From contig CAZHTC010000001.1 in NCBI GenBank assembly GCA_964535575.1, positions 186,001-250,000 of the forward strand: DNA of 64,000 nucleotides. Reading direction: 5' to 3'. This document shows, one piece after another, positions 43,819 through 52,407 of the stretch. The DNA is from JAGPCK01 sp964535575 (GTDB lineage Bacteria > Bacteroidota > Bacteroidia > UKL13-3). A program made the position numbers and the translations under genes. The notes beneath the pieces were generated by a model. That model was not told the DNA's origin, ran no database searches, and worked only from the letters and a program-made list of their open reading frames with translations. Each line of letters starts with the position of its first letter. The first letter of the stretch is position 1.

Positions 43819-45483
43819 ATGAAACGTATTTTTATTCAACTGGTACTTATTCTGGTTGCCTTTTCAACTTTCGCCCAGAAAAAGGAGGTTAAGGCCCCCG
43901 ACAACTGGTTTAATCTGGACCCGAAAAAAAATAAGGTAAACGGAATCGGAACCGAGCGTGCCTACAGCGAATTGCTGCAAAACAAAAAATCAAATACGGT
44001 AATAGTTGCCGTGATTGATGGCGGAACCGATATTTATCACGAAGATCTGAAAGATGTAATCTGGACCAATGAAGATGAAATTCCTAACAACGGAATTGAT
44101 GACGACCACAACGGATACATTGACGATATTCATGGATGGAATTTTATTGGCGGGCATAACCCCGATTCAAACGTGAAAGAAGACACATACGAACTTACCC
44201 GTTTATATGCCCACCTCAACTCGCTTTACGGCAAAGTGGATAAAAGCAAAGTCTCTCCGCAAAAGAAAACCGAGTATGAAAAATACGAGCGCGTTAAAAA
44301 AGTGTATGAGGAAGAAAAAGAACGTTACACCAAAGGCATGCACCGCATTTCTGAAATAGCAAAGGGCGTGGAAGCTGTGTTGACCAAATTAGGTAAGCAG
44401 GAACCCACCGTGGGCGAGGTAGAAAACTTTAAACCCACCAACGACCGTGAAGAAAAAGGACGCGCAGCCTTGCTAAGTGCTTTAACCAAATCCATTAAAA
44501 TAGAAATGACCAATGTGAAGCCCGACATCTCCTTTATAATTACCATGAGTGTGCTTACTCAAACCGGAACGGCTGACAGTTGTAAAAAAATGCTGAATAG
44601 TTTTATGGAGTACTACAGCAAATACCTGGACTACCATTTGAACACTGATTTTGATACACGCAAAACAGTGGTGATGGATAACTATGAAAAAATTAATGAC
44701 ATTGCTTACGGAAACAACAATGTGAAAGGCCCAAGTGCCGGTCATGGTTCGCACGTAGCCGGAATTATTGCCGCCATGCGCAACAATAATATCGGTATAA
44801 AAGGTGTGGCCGACAATGTACGCATTATGGTACTGCGTGTGGTGCCCGATGGTGACGAACGCGATAAGGACGTGGCTAACGCTATCAGGTACGCAGCCGA
44901 CAACGGAGCAAAAATTATCAATATGAGTTTTGGCAAAGCGTGGTCGTGGAACAAAAAAGCCGTTGACGAAGCTGCGAAGTATGCCAGTGATAAAGACGTG
45001 CTGCTGGTGCATGCAGCAGGCAATGACAATAAAGACCTGGAAAAATATTATAACTACCCCAGCGATCAGTTTGAAGGAACCGAAGATGTGATTCCCAACT
45101 GGATTGAAGTAGGTGCTTCGTCATGGATGAAAGGTAAACTTGTTCCTGCCAGTTTTTCTAATTACGGAATGGAAGCCGTTGACGTATTTGCACCGGGAGT
45201 AGATATTTATTCTACTGTTCCCGACACAAACAAATATGACTCGTATGACGGAACAAGTATGGCGGCCCCGGTTACAGCAGGTGCAGCCGCTTTAATCCGC
45301 TCCTATTATCCAAACCTTACCGCAACGCAGGTAAAAGAAATCTTAATGAAAAGTGTTACGCCTGTAAAGGGAAAAGTAAAAATGCCCGGCAGAAAGGACA
45401 AAGTAAAAATGAAAATGCTGTGCAAAACAGGTGGTATTGTGAATGTATATAATGCCCTGATACTGGCTGAAACTTATAAATAG
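43819..45483 (+). CDS. S8 family serine protease (subtilase) with large insertion
   Basis: This 554-residue secreted protease has a signal peptide (about 1-19). The catalytic triad is present: Asp in VAVIDGGTDIYHEDL (67), His in GPSAGHGSHVAGIIAA (about 310) and Ser in YDGTSMAAPVTAG (about 479). An insertion of about 200 residues, containing a Lys/Glu-rich, probably coiled-coil stretch, separates Asp and His. A DDDHNGYIDDIHGWNF segment after the Asp looks calcium-binding. There is no type IX sorting domain, so it probably stays in the periplasm. A terminator follows. Confidence 0.92.
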   Translation: MKRIFIQLVLILVAFSTFAQKKEVKAPDNWFNLDPKKNKVNGIGTERAYSELLQNKKSNTVIVAVIDGGTDIYHEDLKDVIWTNEDEIPNNGIDDDHNGYIDDIHGWNFIGGHNPDSNVKEDTYELTRLYAHLNSLYGKVDKSKVSPQKKTEYEKYERVKKVYEEEKERYTKGMHRISEIAKGVEAVLTKLGKQEPTVGEVENFKPTNDREEKGRAALLSALTKSIKIEMTNVKPDISFIITMSVLTQTGTADSCKKMLNSFMEYYSKYLDYHLNTDFDTRKTVVMDNYEKINDIAYGNNNVKGPSAGHGSHVAGIIAAMRNNNIGIKGVADNVRIMVLRVVPDGDERDKDVANAIRYAADNGAKIINMSFGKAWSWNKKAVDEAAKYASDKDVLLVHAAGNDNKDLEKYYNYPSDQFEGTEDVIPNWIEVGASSWMKGKLVPASFSNYGMEAVDVFAPGVDIYSTVPDTNKYDSYDGTSMAAPVTAGAAALIRSYYPNLTATQVKEILMKSVTPVKGKVKMPGRKDKVKMKMLCKTGGIVNVYNALILAETYK

Positions 45484-45500
45484 TGTACAAATACAACCTA

Positions 45501-45531
45501 AAAAAAGCAGACCTGATAAGTCTGCTTTTTT
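45501..45531. terminator. Bidirectional terminator after the subtilase gene
   Basis: A 12-bp stem AAAAAAGCAGAC/GTCTGCTTTTTT with a 7-base loop between convergent genes. Confidence 0.88.
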
Positions 45532-45555
45532 TATGCTCTATGCACTTTCACAAAT

Positions 45556-46194
45556 CTATTTTACAAATATCCGTTTCAACCAATAGCCGCATAACATTAC
45601 CCCAAATGCTCCGCTAAACGCAAGCCCCATGTCTTTTTGCGCATCCCACATATCGCCCTGAGTACCCAAATATGCAATTCCTTCTGACGGGAAAAAAATA
45701 TCGGCCACGGCCCATTCTACCAATTCGTAGGCAGCACTAAAAGATAAAGTAATTTCTACAGGCAACGTCCAGCATACCCAGTTTGGCCATTGAAAATGAT
45801 TGATAAAATAATCGCGCATGGGATAGGTAAGTAAAAACCCGAAACTGAAATGTACTATACGATCATAATGATTTCGATCCAGGTGAAATGTATCTTTCAG
45901 CCAGTAACCAAAAGGATTCTCGGCATAGGTATATTCAGCCCCGTAAATATGAAGCAAACCATACACAAATAGCAGCGTATAACTTAAATCACTGAATTTA
46001 AACTTTCGGTATCCTGCAAACAGCACTGCGAGAATTAGAGCTGTAAGTGTATTTTCGGTAAACCAATTGGTGCGGTCGGTAGTATTTATAAAAGTAATTA
46101 CCCAGCATATAAAAAATACAACCACATAGGTTTTGAGTAAAACATTTTCTTTAAACGAAACACGGGGCGGATGGGAGGCCGTTGTAAACATCAT
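45556..46194 (-). CDS. DUF2238 (YjdF-like) membrane protein
   Basis: This 212-residue protein has six hydrophobic segments spread from about residue 22 to 208. Family motifs are LLHIYGAEYTYAENPFG (about 80-96), NHYDRIVHFSFGFLL (about 107-121) and YLGTQGDMWDAQKDMGLAF (about 178-196), which fit YjdF/DUF2238. Conserved His, Glu and Asp residues in the membrane suggest a transport or enzymatic role, but none is established. It is convergent with the subtilase and is preceded by a lipoprotein gene on the same strand, 37 bp away. Confidence 0.85.
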   Translation of the reverse strand: MMFTTASHPPRVSFKENVLLKTYVVVFFICWVITFINTTDRTNWFTENTLTALILAVLFAGYRKFKFSDLSYTLLFVYGLLHIYGAEYTYAENPFGYWLKDTFHLDRNHYDRIVHFSFGFLLTYPMRDYFINHFQWPNWVCWTLPVEITLSFSAAYELVEWAVADIFFPSEGIAYLGTQGDMWDAQKDMGLAFSGAFGVMLCGYWLKRIFVK

Positions 46195-46231
46195 ACGGGT
46201 TAGGATATATCAGAAAAAGTTTGGTAAAAAA

Positions 46232-46897
46232 TTACTGCTTATGAATCTGTCTGCTCACAAATTCAACATGGGCCACTTTATTATGCGGCATTACATACCC
46301 GTATCCATGGTAGCACGTTTTTTCTTCAGTTGCAGGCAGTTTCATATACATTTCTTTTCCGGTAACCGCTACCTGTTTCCCTACCTCTTCCAGCAAAATA
46401 TCATCGGCCCACATTTGTCCTTTTCCTTTAAGGTAAAACCCGTAAACAATGGACCCGGCTCCTGGCGGAACATCGAGCACCACCTCTCTTTTCAACCATC
46501 CTTTTGCCCCGGCAGCCATGCGGTTGTCGGTATTATCAAACGCCAGCATATAGTCTTTGTTTTCTACCCGTAACCACAAACCTGCAGCGGCATCCGTTTC
46601 ATCTGCTTTAAGCCAGGCCGAAAACCTGATACGTTTGCCTGCGTAAGAATTGGCACTGATACTTTTTATGAGCGTTCCAAAATCAGATGGCTCAATCTCC
46701 TCTCCTTTTATGGAGCGAATACTGAGCACATCATTTCCTGTTCTTCCTTCGCCTTTGCTCAATCCGTTTTCGTAATAAGAAGGAACATCAGGGCCCTGCC
46801 ATCCACCGGCCAAAGGCAGTGGTTGAAGTGTATCACTACAGGATGCAATAACCATAGCGGCAAGCAGGAGGCTAAAAGTAATTTTGAGTGTTTTCAT
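46232..46897 (-). CDS. Lipoprotein with jelly-roll-like domain
   Basis: This is a 221-residue lipoprotein with lipobox VIASC (Cys at about 20). The mature part (about 30-180) has the strand pattern of carbohydrate-binding jelly rolls: YAGKRIRFSAWLKAD, AAAGLWLRVEN, GWLKREVVLDVPPGAGSI and GKGQMWADDILLEEV. That is the plan of family 4/9/22-type modules. The C-terminal 40 residues contain CYHGYGYVMP. It may bind a surface polymer; no ligand can be assigned. Confidence 0.72.
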   Translation of the reverse strand: MKTLKITFSLLLAAMVIASCSDTLQPLPLAGGWQGPDVPSYYENGLSKGEGRTGNDVLSIRSIKGEEIEPSDFGTLIKSISANSYAGKRIRFSAWLKADETDAAAGLWLRVENKDYMLAFDNTDNRMAAGAKGWLKREVVLDVPPGAGSIVYGFYLKGKGQMWADDILLEEVGKQVAVTGKEMYMKLPATEEKTCYHGYGYVMPHNKVAHVEFVSRQIHKQ

Positions 46898-47046
46898 GAT
46901 GGTAAATTTACATTAAAACAGAAATCAGCAAAAAAACGTATCTGCAATGTACAAAATATTTTCACATCCGTTGCAAAAACAACAAATGCCCGGCTGAAAT
47001 AAAAACACCCTGTCCGTTTAACCGCATACGCATTGCGGAATACCTA

Positions 47047-47086
47047 TCACAAAAAAAAGCGACCCGAAGGCCGCTTTTTTTTGTGA
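47047..47086. terminator. Terminator downstream of aconitase
   Basis: A perfect 15-bp outer stem (47047-47061 with 47072-47086) contains A8 and T8 tracts and GCG/CGC, so it is bidirectional. It sits 13 bp past the aconitase stop. Confidence 0.9.
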
Positions 47087-47099
47087 TTTTATTATACAC

Positions 47100-49367
47100 T
47101 TAGTTTGCCACACCGGCACGAATAATATTTAACGCCCCTCCTGCTTTGAACCACTCAATTTGCTGGGCGTTGTAGGTATGATTTACTTTTATTTCGTCTT
47201 TGCTTCCGTCTTTGTGGGTGAGCACCATTCTAAGCGGAGTGTTTTCGGCAAAAGAAGTAAGCCCGATAATATCAATGCTATCGTCTTCCTGAATTTTGTT
47301 GTAGTCATCTTTATTGGCAAAAGTAAGCGCCAGCATTCCCTGTTTTTTCAGGTTGGTTTCGTGAATACGGGCAAATGATTTTACCAGCACGGCACGTACG
47401 CCCAAATGACGGGGCTCCATAGCAGCATGCTCGCGCGATGAACCTTCACCGTAGTTCTCATCTCCAACTACCAGCGAACCAATTCCTCTGGCTTTATACT
47501 GACGCTGCACTACGGGAACTCCTTCATAGGCTCCGGTTAACTGATTCTTTACCGAATCGGTTTTTTCGTTAAATGCATTTACGGCACCAATCAATAAGTT
47601 GTTCGAAATATTATCGAGGTGACCACGGTATTTGAGCCATTTTCCCGCCATCGAAATATGATCAGTAGTACATTTTCCTTTGGCTTTAATCAATAATTTT
47701 AATCCTTTTAAATCGCTTCCTTCCCAGGCAGCAAACGGATCGAGCAACTGCAACCTGTCGGAAGAAGGCGACACGGCTACGGTTACGCTGCTGCCATCGG
47801 TAGCGGGAGCAATATATCCGGCATCTTCCACGGCAAATCCTTTGGTTGGTAATTCATCGCCATTCGGAGCATCTAATTTTACCTGTTGGCCCTTGTTGTT
47901 GGTAAGTGTATCGGTAAGCGGATTAAATGTTAAATCTCCGGCAATGGCCATAGCGGTTACCAATTCGGGCGAGGCTACAAATGCATAGGTATTCGGATTC
48001 CCGTCTGCACGTTTGGCAAAATTGCGGTTGAAAGAGTGAATGATGGTATTTTTTTCCTGCTTTTCGGCACCCATTCTATCCCACATTCCTATACACGGTC
48101 CGCAGGCATTGGTAAATACTTTTGCGCCAATTTTATTAAACACATCTAAAAATCCGTCACGTTTAATGGTGTAACGGATTTGCTCCGAACCGGGATTAAT
48201 CAGGTACTCGGCTTTGGAGGTTAAATCTTTTTCGGCTACTTGTTTTGCCAGACTCACTGCTCTCGAAATATCCTCATAGCTCGAATTGGTACACGACCCG
48301 ATTAAACCTACCGAAATTTTGGTAGGCCATCCGTTGGCTAAAGCGGCTTCTTTTAATTTAGATATGGGGGTTGCCAAATCAGGAGTAAAAGGTCCGTTTA
48401 CGTGCGGCTCCAGTTCAGAAAGATTGATTTCAATTACCTGATCAAAATATTTTTCAGGGTTGGCATAACATTCGGCATCGGCTGTGAGGTGGTGTTTAAT
48501 TCCATCGGCCAGCGCGGCCACATCGGCCCTGCCTGTTGCTTTTAAATAACGAGCCATTGAGTCGTCATACCCGAAGGTAGAAGTGGTAGCCCCTATTTCG
48601 GCACCCATATTACAAATGGTTCCTTTGCCGGTGCAACTCATGCTGGTGGCACCTTCTCCAAAATATTCCACTACGGCATCGGTACCCCCTTTTACGGTGA
48701 GAATACCGGCCACTTTTAAAATCACATCTTTGGGAGCAGTCCATCCGTTTAATTTTCCCGTAAGCTTTACTCCTATCAGTTTAGGCATTTTCAGTTCCCA
48801 CGGAAGGCCTGCCATCACATCACACGCATCCGCTCCGCCCACACCAATGGCAATCATGCCCAATCCACCGGCATTTACGGTGTGTGAGTCGGTACCAATC
48901 ATCATTCCGCCAGGGAAAGCGTAATTTTCCAATACCACCTGATGTATGATACCCGCTCCCGGTTTCCAGAAACCGATTCCGTATTTGTTAGATACCGAAC
49001 CTAAAAAATCATATACTTCTTTGCTTTCTTTATTGGCAAATTCCAAGTCTTCGGCCGCTCCGTTGCGGGCCGTGATGAGGTGGTCGCAATGAACGGTTGA
49101 AGGAACCGCTACCTTTGGACGACCCGATTGCATAAACTGCAACAAAGCCATTTGTGCCGTTGCATCCTGCATAGCTACGCGGTCGGGACCAAAATCCACA
49201 TAACTTTTTCCGCGTTCATAACTTCTGGTCGCATTGCCTTCGGTTAAGTGGCTGTACAAAATTTTCTCGGTAAGAGTCAAGGGTCTGTTTACCACCTTGC
49301 GGGCTGCCGCAATACGTTCGTCCATACGGGCGTAAACAGCTTTTATCATTTCAATATCAAATGCCAT
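47100..49367 (-). CDS. acnA: Aconitate hydratase (mitochondrial-type aconitase)
   Basis: This 755-residue enzyme isomerises citrate to isocitrate in the TCA cycle. The [4Fe-4S] ligands are visible in GLIGSCTNSSYED (first Cys, about 357) and FTNACGPCIGMWDR (two Cys, about 420-423). VPSTVHCDHLI (about 94) and GTDSHTVNAGGLGMIAIGVGG (about 158, given in part) are substrate-site motifs. The C-terminal swivel domain carries GSSREHAAMEPRHLG. Length and sequence match mitochondrial aconitase rather than AcnB. The symbol follows common usage for this type. A TACCTTCG element lies at 49389-49396. Confidence 0.93.
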   Translation of the reverse strand: MAFDIEMIKAVYARMDERIAAARKVVNRPLTLTEKILYSHLTEGNATRSYERGKSYVDFGPDRVAMQDATAQMALLQFMQSGRPKVAVPSTVHCDHLITARNGAAEDLEFANKESKEVYDFLGSVSNKYGIGFWKPGAGIIHQVVLENYAFPGGMMIGTDSHTVNAGGLGMIAIGVGGADACDVMAGLPWELKMPKLIGVKLTGKLNGWTAPKDVILKVAGILTVKGGTDAVVEYFGEGATSMSCTGKGTICNMGAEIGATTSTFGYDDSMARYLKATGRADVAALADGIKHHLTADAECYANPEKYFDQVIEINLSELEPHVNGPFTPDLATPISKLKEAALANGWPTKISVGLIGSCTNSSYEDISRAVSLAKQVAEKDLTSKAEYLINPGSEQIRYTIKRDGFLDVFNKIGAKVFTNACGPCIGMWDRMGAEKQEKNTIIHSFNRNFAKRADGNPNTYAFVASPELVTAMAIAGDLTFNPLTDTLTNNKGQQVKLDAPNGDELPTKGFAVEDAGYIAPATDGSSVTVAVSPSSDRLQLLDPFAAWEGSDLKGLKLLIKAKGKCTTDHISMAGKWLKYRGHLDNISNNLLIGAVNAFNEKTDSVKNQLTGAYEGVPVVQRQYKARGIGSLVVGDENYGEGSSREHAAMEPRHLGVRAVLVKSFARIHETNLKKQGMLALTFANKDDYNKIQEDDSIDIIGLTSFAENTPLRMVLTHKDGSKDEIKVNHTYNAQQIEWFKAGGALNIIRAGVAN

Positions 49368-49451
49368 AATTACAAGAATTTTCGGGCGCGAAGGTAGCCA
49401 ATTTCAAAGCAATTTGCAGGAGATTTTCAGGTTATTTTTTACGGTGTAAAA

Positions 49452-49459
49452 TAACTTTG
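49452..49459 (+). promoter_or_regulatory. Putative -7 element (TAACTTTG) of the M48 protease gene
   Basis: A perfect TAnnTTTG lies 40 bp before ATG 49500; a one-mismatch copy (GAACTTTG) lies at 49483-49490, nearer the gene. Confidence 0.45.
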
Positions 49460-49499
49460 CTTATCAATTTCAAGGATTTACCGAACTTTGCCCTCGCCA

Positions 49500-50588
49500 A
49501 TGACATATCAGGGATTTTATACCACCGGACAATCGGGTCTCAGTTTTGCCTGCGAAGTTGCTTTTAACAAAGAAAATATATGCATCACCTACACCAATGC
49601 ACAGGGCCAGACAGAAACCGAAAACTGGGAACCGGCTTTACTGCATCCGCATTACAAAACCGAAAACAATACCCACCAATTCAGTTACGGAAATTTCCCT
49701 TACCAAACCCTGCGCATTACCGATAGCGGGTTACCTTTGGTACTAAAACAACTTTATCCCACCCTTCCGTTACAGTCAAACAAACAATTTAGTTTTTACG
49801 CTTGGAACAAACCTTTTATCATTGGGTTGCTGCTCACTGTTTCCACCCTGTTTTTACTCATCTGGTTTGTGCTGCTTCCGTGGGTGGCGCATTTTGCCTT
49901 AGATCATTTCCCCAAAAAATATGAAGTGCAGATAGGGGAAGAAATGTACAAAGGCTCGGTGCAGGGAATGGAATTAAATGAGGCAGCCGGCAAACAGGCC
50001 ACCCTGTTTTTAAAAACACTTATTGACAGCAGCGAATACCCCGTGCAGGTGGATGTGGTACATAGCCAGGAAGTAAATGCCTTTGCATTGCCGGGCGGAC
50101 ATATCATTGTGTACGATGGCATTTTGCATTCAATGAAAAGTTATGAAGAGCTGGCCGCCCTGCTGGGACATGAATATGCGCATGTAAAACTGCGTCACTC
50201 CACCCGCAATATTTTGCGGCAGGCGTCAGTAACTATTTTACTTTACACCCTCATGGGCGATGTGAGCGGGCTGGGTGCCTATGTGCTGCAACATGCAGCC
50301 TCGCTCAATAATTTGCAGTACAGCCGCGAACTGGAGCAGCAGGCCGATGCCGAAGGTTTTGCCCTGATGAAACAAAAACAGATTGATGCCACCGGAATGT
50401 TGCGCCTGTTTGAAACACTGAAAAAAGAAAACACAGCGGATATGCCTTCGTTTTTAAGTACCCACCCGGCTACGGAAGACCGCATTGAATTTATAAGGGA
50501 AAAACTGGTTGAACAGGGGCACACACACATGCATGAAGAATTAAAGCAATTGTTTGATACGATAAAGCAGTCCATCCCCACTCCCTAA
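49500..50588 (+). CDS. M48 family metalloprotease, membrane-anchored
   Basis: This 362-residue protein starts at ATG 49500. An N-terminal beta-rich region (about 1-95) is followed by a transmembrane helix (about 105-128). The M48 Zn-protease domain (about 165-345) has HEYAHVKLRH (the HExxH site, about 223) and the third ligand in SRELEQQADAEGFAL (Glu near 275). The order domain-TM-protease and the conserved FALPGGHIIVYDGIL match HtpX/Oma1-like proteases of membrane quality control. A small gene follows after 10 bp. No regulator is seen. Confidence 0.9.
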   Translation: MTYQGFYTTGQSGLSFACEVAFNKENICITYTNAQGQTETENWEPALLHPHYKTENNTHQFSYGNFPYQTLRITDSGLPLVLKQLYPTLPLQSNKQFSFYAWNKPFIIGLLLTVSTLFLLIWFVLLPWVAHFALDHFPKKYEVQIGEEMYKGSVQGMELNEAAGKQATLFLKTLIDSSEYPVQVDVVHSQEVNAFALPGGHIIVYDGILHSMKSYEELAALLGHEYAHVKLRHSTRNILRQASVTILLYTLMGDVSGLGAYVLQHAASLNNLQYSRELEQQADAEGFALMKQKQIDATGMLRLFETLKKENTADMPSFLSTHPATEDRIEFIREKLVEQGHTHMHEELKQLFDTIKQSIPTP

Positions 50589-50598
50589 ACACAAAACA

Positions 50599-50943
50599 AT
50601 GATTGACGAAGAATTAAACGAATCGCTGCAGCTGCTGAAAGCCGAATTAGAGAAAGAACAGGTGGAAACCGGAGTGCTGCCCCCCGAAACGCTTACGCAC
50701 GAAATGTTGCGCGACTGGCTGGCCGGAAATGTGAGCTACCTGATGAAACACAATTTTCACAAGCTGATGTCCATCTTATACCGCATTGATGTGCACGAGA
50801 ACAATGTAAAACGCGTGTTTGACGAATACACCCCGCACGAAATTCCATCGATGCTGGCCGAACTGATGATACAACGGCAAATACAAAAAGCCAAAACACG
50901 GATTGCGTATAGGAAAAAACAGGAAGAGGGAAAGCAAGGTTAA
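50599..50943 (+). CDS. Small conserved helical protein downstream of the M48 protease
   Basis: This 114-residue, strongly charged, probably all-helical soluble protein begins MIDEELNESLQLLKAELEKE and ends in a basic RIAYRKKQEEGKQG tail. It has no signal or membrane segment. It lies 10 bp after the protease and is probably cotranscribed. The central stretch YLMKHNFHKLMSILYRIDVH is conserved in feel, but I know no named family. It is the last ordinary gene before the accessory block. Confidence 0.72.
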   Translation: MIDEELNESLQLLKAELEKEQVETGVLPPETLTHEMLRDWLAGNVSYLMKHNFHKLMSILYRIDVHENNVKRVFDEYTPHEIPSMLAELMIQRQIQKAKTRIAYRKKQEEGKQG

Positions 50944-51007
50944 GTTAAGGAAATTCTTAGTTGCAAAATTAAAGATGTTCGGGATTATTCAGACATACAT
51001 AAAAGAG

Positions 51008-51072
51008 AGCGTTGCACTTGTCTGCCTTTGGTAGAAACGCTAGAAGGAAAAGTACTCGTTGCAAACGAGTAC
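51008..51072. repeat. REP-like double hairpin at the edge of the accessory block
   Basis: Two adjacent inverted repeats: AGCGTT at 51008-51013 with AACGCT at 51036-51041, then a perfect 9-bp stem GTACTCGTT/AACGAGTAC with GCA loop at 51052-51072. Both share a GTTGCA core. They look like REP elements of Bacteroidota genomes. No REP-associated transposase gene is in this window. Confidence 0.65.
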
Positions 51073-51107
51073 AAGTTCGGGGGAATAGGAAAAAGCAGCT
51101 TCGAGTA

Positions 51108-52304
51108 CTATTTACCGAAAAATTGATCTTCACTTAATCTAAATACTGAGGGATCATATACGTTATATCTCAAGTGGTAATCACAGGTATAGCACTTTAA
51201 CCATTCAATTACAAGCATCTGCTCTGGATTGAAGATGACATCCTTAGTCTCAATCTTGTATATAACCAATGACTCCTCATTGCAACAAGGGCATTTTTTG
51301 ATGTCCTTAAAATCAGAATAATTTCTTTCGGCATTTGCAAACCTTTTACCCCTTCCCTTAGGGTCTTTATAGTTATACTCATGCGTTGCATGGTTGTGGC
51401 GAACAAAAATATTCATGTTTAGATTAGCCCGGCCTAATTCTTTGAGATGCCCTATGTATAAAAGAATCCCAAAAATCCTTTGTTTCTCTTGTTTATCCTC
51501 TAATTGATCAAATCCATATTTTATGCCAGCTAATTTGTCAAGTATATTAACCCCGGTAATAGTTTTCAGATAGAAAAGAGACTCACCTAAATCATCATTT
51601 TCGGCCTCGGCAATGTCTTTTATTATAGGGATTAATCTTTGAGAAATAAAGTAATCAAGATACCATAAAGATGGGAGCTTACTTCCATTATGCAATATTC
51701 TGTCCCGGTACCAACTTAATAGTCTCATAGATGCTTCATACTCCTTTGAATCAAAGAAGGCATATTTTTTGAAAATAAGAGTGAACCGCTCAACTATAGG
51801 ATTATTATCATTGTTCTTGCTTTGTTCCACCATTTCATAAAACCTATTCAAACAATCTCGAAATGGAGCTGATAGAGGTTTCCCTTCAAACTCTTTTGCT
51901 TTAAAAGTTCCTTCCTTTATTTTCGAAATTAACTCTTTGACCTTATTTGCAGATGTCCCATTCGTGGTTGAATAGGTAAGACGAATATCTACTTTTCGAA
52001 GAATATCTTTAATTAATAGCTCAAAAAAACGGGCAAAAGAAATTAGTGATAAAACTGTATTTTCTTCATCCAAAAATTCACGCTTGAGATTTGACACATT
52101 CCCATCAGATAATCCCATAGCATTATAATCATAAACATGGTTCTTTGTATTGAAAGTATTAAAATATGAAATAAGGCCATGTCTAAGGGAATCATAATAA
52201 AAAGGTGGAGTTCTTGAGAATCCATCATGGTCACTCAGTTCTACTTCATTTTCTTCTGCCAAAAGTCTTAATTTTTCAAAGTCCATACTATATTTATTAA
52301 TCAT
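51108..52304 (-). CDS. Candidate HEPN-domain protein with C-terminal zinc ribbon
   Basis: This 398-residue soluble protein has helices typical of a HEPN domain in the first half (ISFARFFELLIKDILRKV, about 87-104; MRLLSWYRDRILHNG, about 193-207). The second contains R-x4-H (RDRILH), the RNase signature of active HEPN proteins. The C-terminal quarter holds CPCC and CYTC pairs (about 341 and 374) forming a zinc ribbon. HEPN RNases act in toxin-antitoxin, abortive infection and CRISPR systems, so a defence role is inferred, not shown. It is divergent from the RES-domain gene. ATG 52304 is used; ATG 52286 is also possible. Confidence 0.65.
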   Translation of the reverse strand: MINKYSMDFEKLRLLAEENEVELSDHDGFSRTPPFYYDSLRHGLISYFNTFNTKNHVYDYNAMGLSDGNVSNLKREFLDEENTVLSLISFARFFELLIKDILRKVDIRLTYSTTNGTSANKVKELISKIKEGTFKAKEFEGKPLSAPFRDCLNRFYEMVEQSKNNDNNPIVERFTLIFKKYAFFDSKEYEASMRLLSWYRDRILHNGSKLPSLWYLDYFISQRLIPIIKDIAEAENDDLGESLFYLKTITGVNILDKLAGIKYGFDQLEDKQEKQRIFGILLYIGHLKELGRANLNMNIFVRHNHATHEYNYKDPKGRGKRFANAERNYSDFKDIKKCPCCNEESLVIYKIETKDVIFNPEQMLVIEWLKCYTCDYHLRYNVYDPSVFRLSEDQFFGK

Positions 52305-52407
52305 ACAAAGATTAAGGTATTTTTTTGAGAAAAGCTATATATTGTTTTCACTAAATTGTAGAAAATGATTTGCCATTTTATCATTAAAGTTGGAATAAAT
52401 TGCATTC

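Noticed and set aside
44482..45012. Long minus-strand frames inside the subtilase gene
   Set aside because: They are antisense to a protease with a complete catalytic triad and show no domain of their own.
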